Source: Kribbella sp. ALI-6-A
Lineage (GTDB): Bacteria; Actinomycetota; Actinomycetes; Propionibacteriales; Kribbellaceae
Direction: 5' to 3'
NCBI RefSeq assembly: GCF_001984195.1
Contig: NZ_MTQN01000012.1
Coordinates: forward strand, 620,001-684,000
Length of the DNA stretch: 64,000 nucleotides
Shown here: piece after piece, positions 52,806 through 59,268 of the stretch
How the letters are laid out: each line of letters starts with the position of its first letter
Position numbering within the stretch: the stretch's first letter is position 1
Translations under genes and position numbers: made by a program
The notes under the pieces: generated by a model
Databases searched by the model: none
What the model saw: only the letters and a program-made list of their open reading frames with translations
What the model was told of the DNA's origin: nothing

Positions 52806-54502
52806 CAGGGCAGCGAGTGGACGTGCGCGCCGACCTGGTTGGAGAACTGGTTGCCGTTGCTCGCGTCCCAGTTGGTCGACCAGGTCATCGCACCGCGCAG
52901 CGTCGGCCAGGTGGTGCTCGGCTTGAAGCTGCCGCAGTTGGTGCCCTTGGTCAGGCAGTCCAGCGCGTTGTTGACGATCGTCGGCGAGACGTACCCGCTA
53001 CCCGCGCCGCGCGTGGACGCCGGCAGCCCCAGACCGACCTGGTCGGGCCGCAGCCCGTTCTGCAGCATGATGCAGGCCTGCGCGGTGATGAAGTCGACCG
53101 AGCCCTGGGAGTAGACCTGGCCGTTGCAGCCGTTCATCGCGCCGGAGTTGTAGTACTGCACGTTGACCACGGTCAGGATGTCCTTGATCGCCAGCGCCAG
53201 CTTGAAGTACTCGAACGCCGGGGACTGCATGTCGATCGTCTGCGGAGCCATCGCGATGATCAGCCCGGTGCCGAACTGGCTGTGCAGGCTGCGCAGCGCC
53301 TGGCCCATGTACTGCGCGTTGACGCCGTTCTCCAGATCGATGTCGATCCCGTCGAAGCCGTACTCGCGCAGCACCGACAGCGCGGTGTTCGCGAAGTTCG
53401 TCGCGGCCGTCGCGCTGCCGACCGAGATCGTGCCGCGCTCACCGCCGACGGACAGGATGACCTTCTTGCCGGCTGCCTTCTTCGCGGCGATGTCGGCCTT
53501 GAACTGCGCCACCGTGTAGCCGTTCAGTCCGGCACTGTCCAGGTTGAACGTGATGCCGCCGGGACGGGACGGGTCCGCGTCGGCGAAGGCCACCGCGATC
53601 AGGTCGTAGGCCGCAGGCACGTCGGAGATCCGCTGGACCGCCGCACCGTTGTTGAAGTTCTGCCAGTAGCCGGTGAGGATGTGCTTCGGCAGCGACGACG
53701 GCGGCACGGTCGGCCCGCTGGACGTCGTACCGGAAGCAGCAGCGCCGTACGGCGAGCAGTTGCCGGACGGGTCGCAGGCCCGGACCTTGAAGCTGTAGCT
53801 GGTGCTCGGCGCCAGGCCGGTGGCCGTCCAGCTGGTCACGTTGCCGACGTTCTGCGCGGCCTCGCTCCCCCGGACCACCTCGTAGTGGTCGATCCCGGAG
53901 GCGTCGGTCGCGGCGGACCAGTTCAGCCGCAGCGAGCTGGAGGTCGGGCTGCCCACGGTCAGTCCGCCCGGTGTGGTCGGCGCGGTGGTGTCCGGCGGCG
54001 GCCCGGTGCCACCCGGTCCGTCGAGCACCACGTCGTCCGCCTGGTACGCCGGTACGCCGTACCAGCCGTGCAGGTAGATCGTGGCGGTGCTCGCGTTGGC
54101 GCCGGTCGTGAAGGTCGTGGTCAGCTGGGCCCACGACGAGCTGGTGGTCCAGGTGCTGGACCCGCCGTCGGAGCCGAGGTAGACGTTCGAGCCCTTCACC
54201 CAGGCGGACAGGGTGTAGGTCGAGCTGGGCCGGACCGAGACGGTCTGACTGCACCGGGCGTTGTCACCGGCGGTCGGGGTGCCCTGGAGGGCGTAGGTAC
54301 CGGTCCGGGCCGAACCGCTGACGGCGGCTCCGGTCCCGGCCGAGCAGGACCAGCCGGCCAGTGAGCCGGTTTCGAAGGTCCCGTTGGTGACGAGGTTGGT
54401 CGCGGCCGAGCTGGTGCCGGGAATCAGCAGCAGGCCGAGCAGGGCGGAGAGGACGGCGGGGATGATCGCGGCCTGGGGGCGGCGGCTTCGCGAGCGGGTC
54501 AT
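52805..54502 (-). CDS. secreted chitinase: CBM, fibronectin III, GH18
   Basis: A 565-residue exported chitinase. Signal peptide about 1-34 (ending SSAAT), a CBM4/9-like carbohydrate-binding domain about 35-162 (NLVTNGTFETGSLAGW), a fibronectin III domain about 175-262 and a GH18 domain about 272-565 with FDGIDIDLEN (E391) and ILSVGGE. It resembles the single-GH18 chitinases with QTIDMQ and STNWDAS segments of Streptomyces. The ATG at 54502 was chosen as the start of the signal peptide. It is translationally coupled to the following regulator. Confidence 0.93.
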   Translation of the reverse strand: MTRSRSRRPQAAIIPAVLSALLGLLLIPGTSSAATNLVTNGTFETGSLAGWSCSAGTGAAVSGSARTGTYALQGTPTAGDNARCSQTVSVRPSSTYTLSAWVKGSNVYLGSDGGSSTWTTSSSWAQLTTTFTTGANASTATIYLHGWYGVPAYQADDVVLDGPGGTGPPPDTTAPTTPGGLTVGSPTSSSLRLNWSAATDASGIDHYEVVRGSEAAQNVGNVTSWTATGLAPSTSYSFKVRACDPSGNCSPYGAAASGTTSSGPTVPPSSLPKHILTGYWQNFNNGAAVQRISDVPAAYDLIAVAFADADPSRPGGITFNLDSAGLNGYTVAQFKADIAAKKAAGKKVILSVGGERGTISVGSATAATNFANTALSVLREYGFDGIDIDLENGVNAQYMGQALRSLHSQFGTGLIIAMAPQTIDMQSPAFEYFKLALAIKDILTVVNVQYYNSGAMNGCNGQVYSQGSVDFITAQACIMLQNGLRPDQVGLGLPASTRGAGSGYVSPTIVNNALDCLTKGTNCGSFKPSTTWPTLRGAMTWSTNWDASNGNQFSNQVGAHVHSLP

Positions 54503-54538
54503 GTGACACAAAGTGTGACGGCGCAACTACATTGTCAA
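54503..54538 (-). promoter_or_regulatory. chitinase promoter with palindrome at the start codon
   Basis: A TTGACA -35 element (54533-54538, minus strand) precedes the chitinase; the -10 is not clear (CACTTT at 17-base spacing). GTGACAC-AAA-GTGTGAC (54503-54519) is an imperfect palindrome directly upstream of the ATG, well placed for a repressor. Confidence 0.45.
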
Positions 54539-54671
54539 GACCCTGCATAAAGTGGGAACGCTCTCACGCTCAGCAAAAGTGAGGAACTTACCGATTTCTC
54601 ACGAAAGAGCCCGATCCGGGCAACATTTTCGACGCCAGCCGCATCTAGGAATCGGGGGAGACCTGCGTCAG

Positions 54672-54775
54672 GAAAGGCGACGGCCCCCGGCGGGGGGGTG
54701 ACCGGGGGCCGTCTTCGGCCACGGGCTCGGGGGGAGGAGCCGGGGGCCGATCAGGAGGCGACAGTCTGCCACTGT
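54672..54775 (-). ncRNA. 6C RNA
   Basis: Two hairpins with C-rich loops define this actinobacterial RNA. On the minus strand, arms GGCTC/GAGCC enclose CTCCCCCC (54724-54741), and 12-base arms GACGGCCCCCGG/CCGGGGGCCGTC enclose a loop with seven C (54679-54713), followed by CCTTTCC as a terminator. A 5' hairpin CGACAGT/ACTGTCG (54759-54777) begins the transcript. A promoter, TGGACG (54803-54808), 16 bases, CATACT (54781-54786), ends just before it. In M. tuberculosis the 6C RNA (B11) lies in the same place and orientation, divergent from Rv3661, whose homologue follows here. Ends are estimated. Confidence 0.85.
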
Positions 54776-54780
54776 CGAGG

Positions 54781-54808
54781 AGTATGTACCCCCCGAAACC
54801 GGCGTCCA
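54781..54808 (-). promoter_or_regulatory. 6C RNA promoter
   Basis: -35 TGGACG (54803-54808) and -10 CATACT (54781-54786), 16-base spacer, on the minus strand immediately before the 5' hairpin of the 6C RNA. Confidence 0.55.
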
Positions 54809-54976
54809 CACATCTCAGTTGTGTTGCAACCGAGCGCGTCTTCCCCGGGCGCCAGGGCCCTTGGTGAGGGCTCCAGGCCAGTGTCACTGTCACACTGCTC
54901 AACAGTCTAACGGGAGACCAGGCCACACGAAAGGCCGGGCCCTCGGCGTTTCGCCGGAGCTGTGAAAAACCGCCCC

Positions 54977-54982
54977 TAAACT
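54977..54982 (+). promoter_or_regulatory. -10 box, leaderless HAD phosphatase gene
   Basis: TAAACT ends 6 bases before the ATG at 54989, with no Shine-Dalgarno. Confidence 0.5.
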
Positions 54983-54988
54983 CGACGC

Positions 54989-55807
54989 ATGGAGCACCTG
55001 CGGACCCCGCGCCCGGCCGCCTTCTTCGATCTCGACAAGACCATCATCGCCCGCTCCAGCACCCTGGCCTTCTCCCGGCCGTTCTACGCCGGCGGGCTGA
55101 TCAACCGGCGGACCGTGCTGCGCAGCGCCTATGCCCAGTTCGTCTACCTGCTCGGTGGCGCCGACCACGACCAGATGGAGCGGATGCGGGAGTACCTGTC
55201 CGCTATGTGCACAGGCTGGGACGTCCGGACCGTGCAGTCGATCGTCGCCGACACCCTGCACCACATCGTCGACCCGATCGTGTACGACGAGGCGGTGACG
55301 CTGATCGAGCAGCACCACGCGGCCGGCCGGGACGTGGTGATCGTCTCCTCGTCCGGCGCCGAGGTGGTCGAGCCGATCGGTGAGCTGCTCGGCGCCGACC
55401 GGGTCATCGCCACCCGGATGGTAGTTGCCGATGGCAAGTACACCGGCGAGATCGAGGAGTACGTCTACGGCCCGCACAAGGCGACCGCGATCGAGGCCGT
55501 GGCGGCCGCGGAAGGCTATGACCTGCAGGCTTCCTACGGTTACTCCGACTCGATCACCGACGAGCCGATGCTGGCCGCGGTCGGCCATCCGTTCGCGGTG
55601 AACCCGGACAAGGCGCTGCGCCGGCTGGCGATCTCCCGCGGCTGGCCGGTGCTCGACTTCAGCAAGCCGGTCGCCCTGACCGAGCGGACCGGGCGCTTCC
55701 GCGGCGTCCGCGGGCCGGCCGTCGCGGCCACCGCGATCGGCGCCGGACTGGCCGCCGGGGCGCTGCTGTACGCCGCCCGCCGGCGGTCCCGGACCGACGA
55801 AAACTGA
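54989..55807 (+). CDS. HAD-IB family phosphatase (Rv3661-like)
   Basis: A 272-residue HAD hydrolase of the SerB-like IB subclass. Motif I is FFDLDKTII (nucleophile Asp near 14), motif II VIVSSSG, motif III K (HKATAI) and motif IV YGYSDSITDEPML. The C-terminus has a hydrophobic helix (VAATAIGAGLAAGALLYAA) and a basic tail, so it is probably membrane-tethered. Related proteins dephosphorylate small phosphate esters; this one's substrate is not established. It sits between the 6C and Ms1-like RNAs, as Rv3661 does in mycobacteria. Confidence 0.88.
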   Translation: MEHLRTPRPAAFFDLDKTIIARSSTLAFSRPFYAGGLINRRTVLRSAYAQFVYLLGGADHDQMERMREYLSAMCTGWDVRTVQSIVADTLHHIVDPIVYDEAVTLIEQHHAAGRDVVIVSSSGAEVVEPIGELLGADRVIATRMVVADGKYTGEIEEYVYGPHKATAIEAVAAAEGYDLQASYGYSDSITDEPMLAAVGHPFAVNPDKALRRLAISRGWPVLDFSKPVALTERTGRFRGVRGPAVAATAIGAGLAAGALLYAARRRSRTDEN

Positions 55808-55828
55808 ACCTCACAGTAAGTTTCTCAA

Positions 55829-56065
55829 CTTGATCAAGGCGCCCCAAACTCTTCCGCTGAAGGGGTTCGGGGAGTACAAAGGAATCAGCACAGGGACTTC
55901 GGTCCCACCGAGTAAAAGCGCACGGCAGTCAGGTACCCACGCGGCGACCAGCCCATCCCAACCGGGCAGCTCGACCCAGGCTCGATCCTGTGGCGGCAGA
56001 CAAGGTGCACGCCTGGTAACCGGAATGACGTGCCAGGAACGGCGCTCTCGTCAGAGGGCGCCGTT
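55829..56065 (+). ncRNA. Ms1/MTS2823-like RNA (scr3559 type), boundaries approximate
   Basis: A 280-base non-coding interval between the HAD gene and the convergent Rv3662c-like gene, exactly where M. tuberculosis MTS2823 (Ms1) lies. It holds hairpins (long imperfect one 55842-55873; GGGAC-TTCG-GTCCC at 55893-55906), a purine-rich unpaired-looking stretch and a 12-base terminator hairpin at 56038-56065. A TAAGTT box at 55817-55822 could start it near 55829. Ms1 binds core RNA polymerase in stationary phase, a role like 6S RNA. Assignment rests on synteny and structure, not on a sequence alignment. Confidence 0.6.
56038..56065. terminator. terminator of the Ms1-like RNA
   Basis: Arms AACGGCGCTCTC / GAGGGCGCCGTT pair over 12 bases (one G-U) around GTCA. 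It lies 22 bases beyond the stop of the convergent gene at 56088 and may serve both. Confidence 0.85.
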
Positions 56066-56087
56066 CGCACGTCCGGCCCGAATCGCC

Positions 56088-56870
56088 TTACTGGGCAGAG
56101 AAGTTGAGCGGTGAACGTTCTGCCGCCAAAGCGATCACCTCGCACTCCCGCAACAGCCAGCTCTGGACCCCGGTCACTCCGCGTACGGCGTAGTCGGTCA
56201 ACGCGCCCGGGTACGACGCTCCCAGTTCGAGGTGACCGACCTCCGGCACCGTGACCGCGACCTGGTCGATGCCTCGGGCAACCAACAGGACGCGCTCGGC
56301 GGCCCGGGCCACCAGCCCGTTCGCGGTCGGGAACGGGCGCAGCACCGCCAGCTCGGCGTGCACGATCGCGGCAACGACCAGTCCCGGCGCGGTGGTCGGA
56401 GCGGTCAGCGCCTTGGCCAGTCCGCTCAGCCGCTCCCACATCTCGTCCGCGGGCGGCGCCGGCGGCAGGCCGGGGATGTCGTCGGGCAGCGGCTCCCGAC
56501 TGGTCCGGAGGTGTCCCAACTGGTCTGCCGGGCCGAGCTCGGCGGCCGCCAACTGGTGCAGTCTGGTCCAGACCTGGATGGGCGCGGTGCCGGCCTGCGG
56601 CGCGAGCCCCATCAGCTCCCCCGTCATCCGGACGGCGCCGGACGCGAGCGCGTCGCCTTCTCCACGCCGTACCTGCTCCAGGGTCGATGGACTGCCCGCC
56701 AGCGCCGCGGAGGCATGGGCGCCGCGCAACAGCGCCTCGGCGGTCGTGTCGGACCCGACCCGCCGCAGGCCCCGGTCCCGCAGCAGCACGTCCACCGCGT
56801 CCCGAGCCGCGCGAGCAGCAGACCCGACACCCTCCAACGCCGCCAGCGGAGCGAACACATCAGCCGTCAT
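56088..56870 (-). CDS. Fic-like fold protein with degenerate active site (Rv3662c-like)
   Basis: A 260-residue helical protein. The segment LRPFPTANGLVARAAERVLL aligns with the Fic motif HPFxxGNGRxxR, but the catalytic His is Arg, the first Gly is Ala and the key Arg of GNGR is Leu, so AMP transfer by the normal mechanism is unlikely. Homologues lie at this place in many actinobacteria, sometimes labelled oxidoreductase without basis that I can see. The ATG is 7 bases after a TAGGGT box (leaderless). Confidence 0.75.
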   Translation of the reverse strand: MTADVFAPLAALEGVGSAARAARDAVDVLLRDRGLRRVGSDTTAEALLRGAHASAALAGSPSTLEQVRRGEGDALASGAVRMTGELMGLAPQAGTAPIQVWTRLHQLAAAELGPADQLGHLRTSREPLPDDIPGLPPAPPADEMWERLSGLAKALTAPTTAPGLVVAAIVHAELAVLRPFPTANGLVARAAERVLLVARGIDQVAVTVPEVGHLELGASYPGALTDYAVRGVTGVQSWLLRECEVIALAAERSPLNFSAQ

Positions 56871-56877
56871 GACCTAG

Positions 56878-56887
56878 ACCCTAGGAT
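56878..56887. promoter_or_regulatory. overlapping divergent -10 boxes
   Basis: The minus-strand -10 TAGGGT (56878-56883) and plus-strand -10 TAGGAT (56882-56887) share two bases within CCCTAGGAT. They end 7 and 8 bases before the start codons at 56870 and 56896, so both genes are leaderless and RNA polymerase cannot occupy both promoters at once. Confidence 0.6.
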
Positions 56888-56895
56888 GGCGTCCC

Positions 56896-59118
56896 ATGGC
56901 CGCCAGCACCGACTCCGCTCCCCGGTTCAGCATCGTGGTTCCGTGCCACAACGTGCGGCCGTGGCTGCGGCTGTGCCTGGACTCGGTGCTCGGGCAGTCG
57001 TTCACCGACTTCGAGGTGATCGGGGTAGACGGTGCCAGCACCGACGGGACCGGCCGGATCCTGGCCGAGTACGCCGCGGCCGACGCCCGAGTGCGAACGA
57101 TCTCGCTGACCGAGGACATCGGGCTCGGCCCGACCCGGAACGCGGGGCTGAAGCAGTGCCGCGGCGACTACGTGCTCTTCCTGGACGCCGACGACCTGTA
57201 CACCCCCGGCTCGTTGCAGGCGCTGGCCGAGCGGATCGACGCGACCGGCCGGCCGGACCTGGTGATCTTCGACTACGAGCGGATCTTCTGGGACGGCCGG
57301 GTGGTCCACAACCAGCAGCACGACGCGTTCGCCCGCGACGGCGACGGTGTCTTCACCGCCGCCGAGCGCCCGGTCTTCCTGACCTTTCTGGAACTGGTCT
57401 GGAACAAGGCCTGCCGGCGCGACTTCCTCACCCGGCACGGCTTCGCCTTCACCGCCGGCTACTACGAGGACGCGCCCTGGACGTACTCGACGATGCTCAC
57501 CGCCGAACGGATCGCCACCCTCGACCGGGTCGTCGTGCACTACCGGCAGCACCGCACCGGCGGCAACATCCACGCCACCCGGACCCGGCGGCAGTTCGAC
57601 ATCTTCGACCAGTACGACCGGGTGCACGCGTTCATCACCTCCGACCCCGAGCTGGCCGGCTGGCGCAAGTTCGCGTTCGACCGGTCGCTGGACCACATCC
57701 TCGCGGTGCTGGCCAAGCCCGAGCGGCTGGCGCCGGAGGACCGGGCCGAGTTCTTCCACACCGCGCACGCCTTCGCCAAACGCTGGAAGCCCGAGGGGTA
57801 CGCCGCCGACCGGACCAGCCGCGGCTTCAAGCGCTGGATGCTGATCCACGACGACTACGCGACGTACTCGACGCTGAAGCTGAGCTCGAAGGTGCTGCAC
57901 GTACCGAGCCCGCGCAAGACGGTCGGCAAGCTGCTGCACCGTGGCGAGCCGGACCCGAACCTGGCCGTGTACGGTGCCTACTGGTTCAAGCAGTACGCCT
58001 GCAACCCGCGCGCGATCTACGAGAAGGCCGCCGAGCTGGTCCCGCAGCTGCGCGGGGTCTGGGTGATCGACGCCGACCACGTGGAGGCGATCCCGGAGGG
58101 CGTCGAGTACGTCGTGGCCGGCTCCCCGGCGTACGAGAAGCTGGTGCACCGGGCCAAGTACTTCGTCAGCAACATGAACCTGCCGAAGGAGCTGGAGAAG
58201 CGGGACGGGCAGATCCACGTGCAGACCCAGCACGGGACGCCGCTGAAGACGATGGGCACCGATCTGCGGCACTACCCGCGGGCGGCCAAGGACCTCGACC
58301 TGGAGGAGCTGATGCGCCAGGTCGACCGGTGGGACTTCAACATCTCCTCGAACCGGTACTCCTCGGAGATCTGGGAGCGCACCTACCCGGCGTACTTCGA
58401 GGAGCTGGAGACCGGCTTTCCCCGCAACGACCGGCTGCTGACCGCGACGCTGGACGAGGTGCGGGCGATCCGGGCCGGCTTCGGGTTCGACGACTCGCAC
58501 CTGGTCGTGCTCTACGCGCCGACGTTCCGGGACTCCCAGGACGCGGTGCGGACGCCGTCCGGGCTGATCGATCTGGGTGGCGACGGGATCCACGTCGACC
58601 TGGACCGGCTGGCCTCGGCGGCCGGCGAGCACGGACGGGTGCTCGTCCGGACCCACTACTCGCTGTCCAAGGGCGCGCCGAAGACCAGGTCCGACCGGGT
58701 GATCGACGTGTCGCAGCACCCGCGGGTCGAGGACCTGATGCTGGCGGCCGACGTACTGATCTCGGACTACTCGTCGATCAGCTTCGACTACGCGAACCTG
58801 GATCGCCCGATCGTGCTGCTGGTCGACGACCTCGGTTTCTACGACACCACGCGCGGGACCTACTTCGACATCACCGAGTTCCCGCCGGGGCTGGTGGCGC
58901 GGTCGGCCGAGGAACTGTTCTCGGCACTGCAGACCGGCCGGTTCGCGGCGGCGGAGGCGGCCAAGCACCGCCAGCTGTTCCGGGAACGGTTCTGCGAGTT
59001 CGACGACGGGCGCGCGGCCGAGCGGGTGGTCCGCCGGGTGTTCCTGGGGGAGACGAAGCTGCCGCCGATCACGCCGCTGGCCGATCGCCATCCGGCTCCG
59101 TCGGCACATCGCCGGTAA
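56896..59118 (+). CDS. bifunctional GT2 glycosyltransferase / CDP-glycerol glycerophosphotransferase
   Basis: A 740-residue two-domain enzyme. Residues about 10-290 form a GT-A glycosyltransferase 2 domain (SIVVPCHNVRPWL, DGASTDGT, FLDADD at 95-100); about 390-735 form a TagF/TarF-like glycerophosphotransferase domain (HVQTQHGTPLKTMGTD, YAPTFRDS, LISDYSSISFDYA). It probably builds a glycosylated poly(polyolphosphate) teichoic acid at the membrane; cell-wall teichoic acids are common in Kribbella-like actinobacteria. Leaderless from a TAGGAT box shared with the divergent gene. No other teichoic acid genes are adjacent. Confidence 0.88.
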   Translation: MAASTDSAPRFSIVVPCHNVRPWLRLCLDSVLGQSFTDFEVIGVDGASTDGTGRILAEYAAADARVRTISLTEDIGLGPTRNAGLKQCRGDYVLFLDADDLYTPGSLQALAERIDATGRPDLVIFDYERIFWDGRVVHNQQHDAFARDGDGVFTAAERPVFLTFLELVWNKACRRDFLTRHGFAFTAGYYEDAPWTYSTMLTAERIATLDRVVVHYRQHRTGGNIHATRTRRQFDIFDQYDRVHAFITSDPELAGWRKFAFDRSLDHILAVLAKPERLAPEDRAEFFHTAHAFAKRWKPEGYAADRTSRGFKRWMLIHDDYATYSTLKLSSKVLHVPSPRKTVGKLLHRGEPDPNLAVYGAYWFKQYACNPRAIYEKAAELVPQLRGVWVIDADHVEAIPEGVEYVVAGSPAYEKLVHRAKYFVSNMNLPKELEKRDGQIHVQTQHGTPLKTMGTDLRHYPRAAKDLDLEELMRQVDRWDFNISSNRYSSEIWERTYPAYFEELETGFPRNDRLLTATLDEVRAIRAGFGFDDSHLVVLYAPTFRDSQDAVRTPSGLIDLGGDGIHVDLDRLASAAGEHGRVLVRTHYSLSKGAPKTRSDRVIDVSQHPRVEDLMLAADVLISDYSSISFDYANLDRPIVLLVDDLGFYDTTRGTYFDITEFPPGLVARSAEELFSALQTGRFAAAEAAKHRQLFRERFCEFDDGRAAERVVRRVFLGETKLPPITPLADRHPAPSAHRR

Positions 59119-59147
59119 AGGCGGGGCGGCACAGCTCCCCCGGCGTG

Positions 59148-59153
59148 CATAAT
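59148..59153 (+). promoter_or_regulatory. -10 box of the argS leader transcript
   Basis: CATAAT, one base from the consensus TATAAT, ends 7 bases before the ATG of the leader ORF at 59161, so transcription should start at that codon. Confidence 0.6.
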
Positions 59154-59160
59154 GGTCCCC

Positions 59161-59223
59161 ATGTCGACGAGCCCGGTGACCGCGCGCGGTCGCTTCGGCC
59201 TGCGACGACGACGCACTGTCTGA
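59161..59223 (+). CDS. argS leader peptide, arginine-rich (20 residues)
   Basis: A leaderless 21-codon ORF between the glycerophosphotransferase gene and argS. The peptide reads MSTSPVTARGRFG then LRRRRTV: six of 20 residues are Arg, four of them consecutive near the end and encoded CGA CGA CGA CGC. CGA is a rare codon in such GC-rich genomes. Those codons form the 5' arm of a hairpin whose 3' arm stops 5 bases before the argS Shine-Dalgarno. This is the layout expected for a leader peptide that senses charged tRNA-Arg and controls the arginyl-tRNA synthetase gene. Not detected by ordinary gene callers because of its length. Confidence 0.65.
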   Translation: MSTSPVTARGRFGLRRRRTV

Positions 59224-59252
59224 ACACCTCGACCCCGTTCCAGTGCCTCGTC
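59207..59252 (+). promoter_or_regulatory. candidate attenuator hairpin upstream of argS
   Basis: GACGACGCACTG (59207-59218) pairs with CAGTGCCTCGTC (59241-59252), 11 of 12 positions, around a 22-base loop that contains the leader stop codon. TTCCC follows. A ribosome stalled on the Arg codons would keep the 5' arm single-stranded and open the way to argS; if translation of the leader is fast, the hairpin forms and could end transcription or hide the start region (AAGGA at 59258-59262). Confidence 0.55.
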
Positions 59253-59268
59253 TTCCCAAGGACCTCTC

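Noticed and set aside
54645..54926. Minus-strand 93-codon open frame covering the 6C region
   Set aside because: It runs through the two C-loop hairpins and the promoter of the 6C RNA and is proline/serine low-complexity; an RNA gene explains the sequence better.
55808..56087. tRNA or riboswitch in the gap after the HAD gene
   Set aside because: No TTCGA-type T-loop or cloverleaf fold, and no match to the conserved boxes of TPP, cobalamin or ydaO riboswitches that I know; a Ms1-like RNA fits position and structure better.
56561..56573. GTCTGGTCCAGAC, similar to a DasR (chitin/GlcNAc) operator
   Set aside because: It lies well inside the Fic-like coding sequence, not in a promoter, and no copy was found before the chitinase genes.
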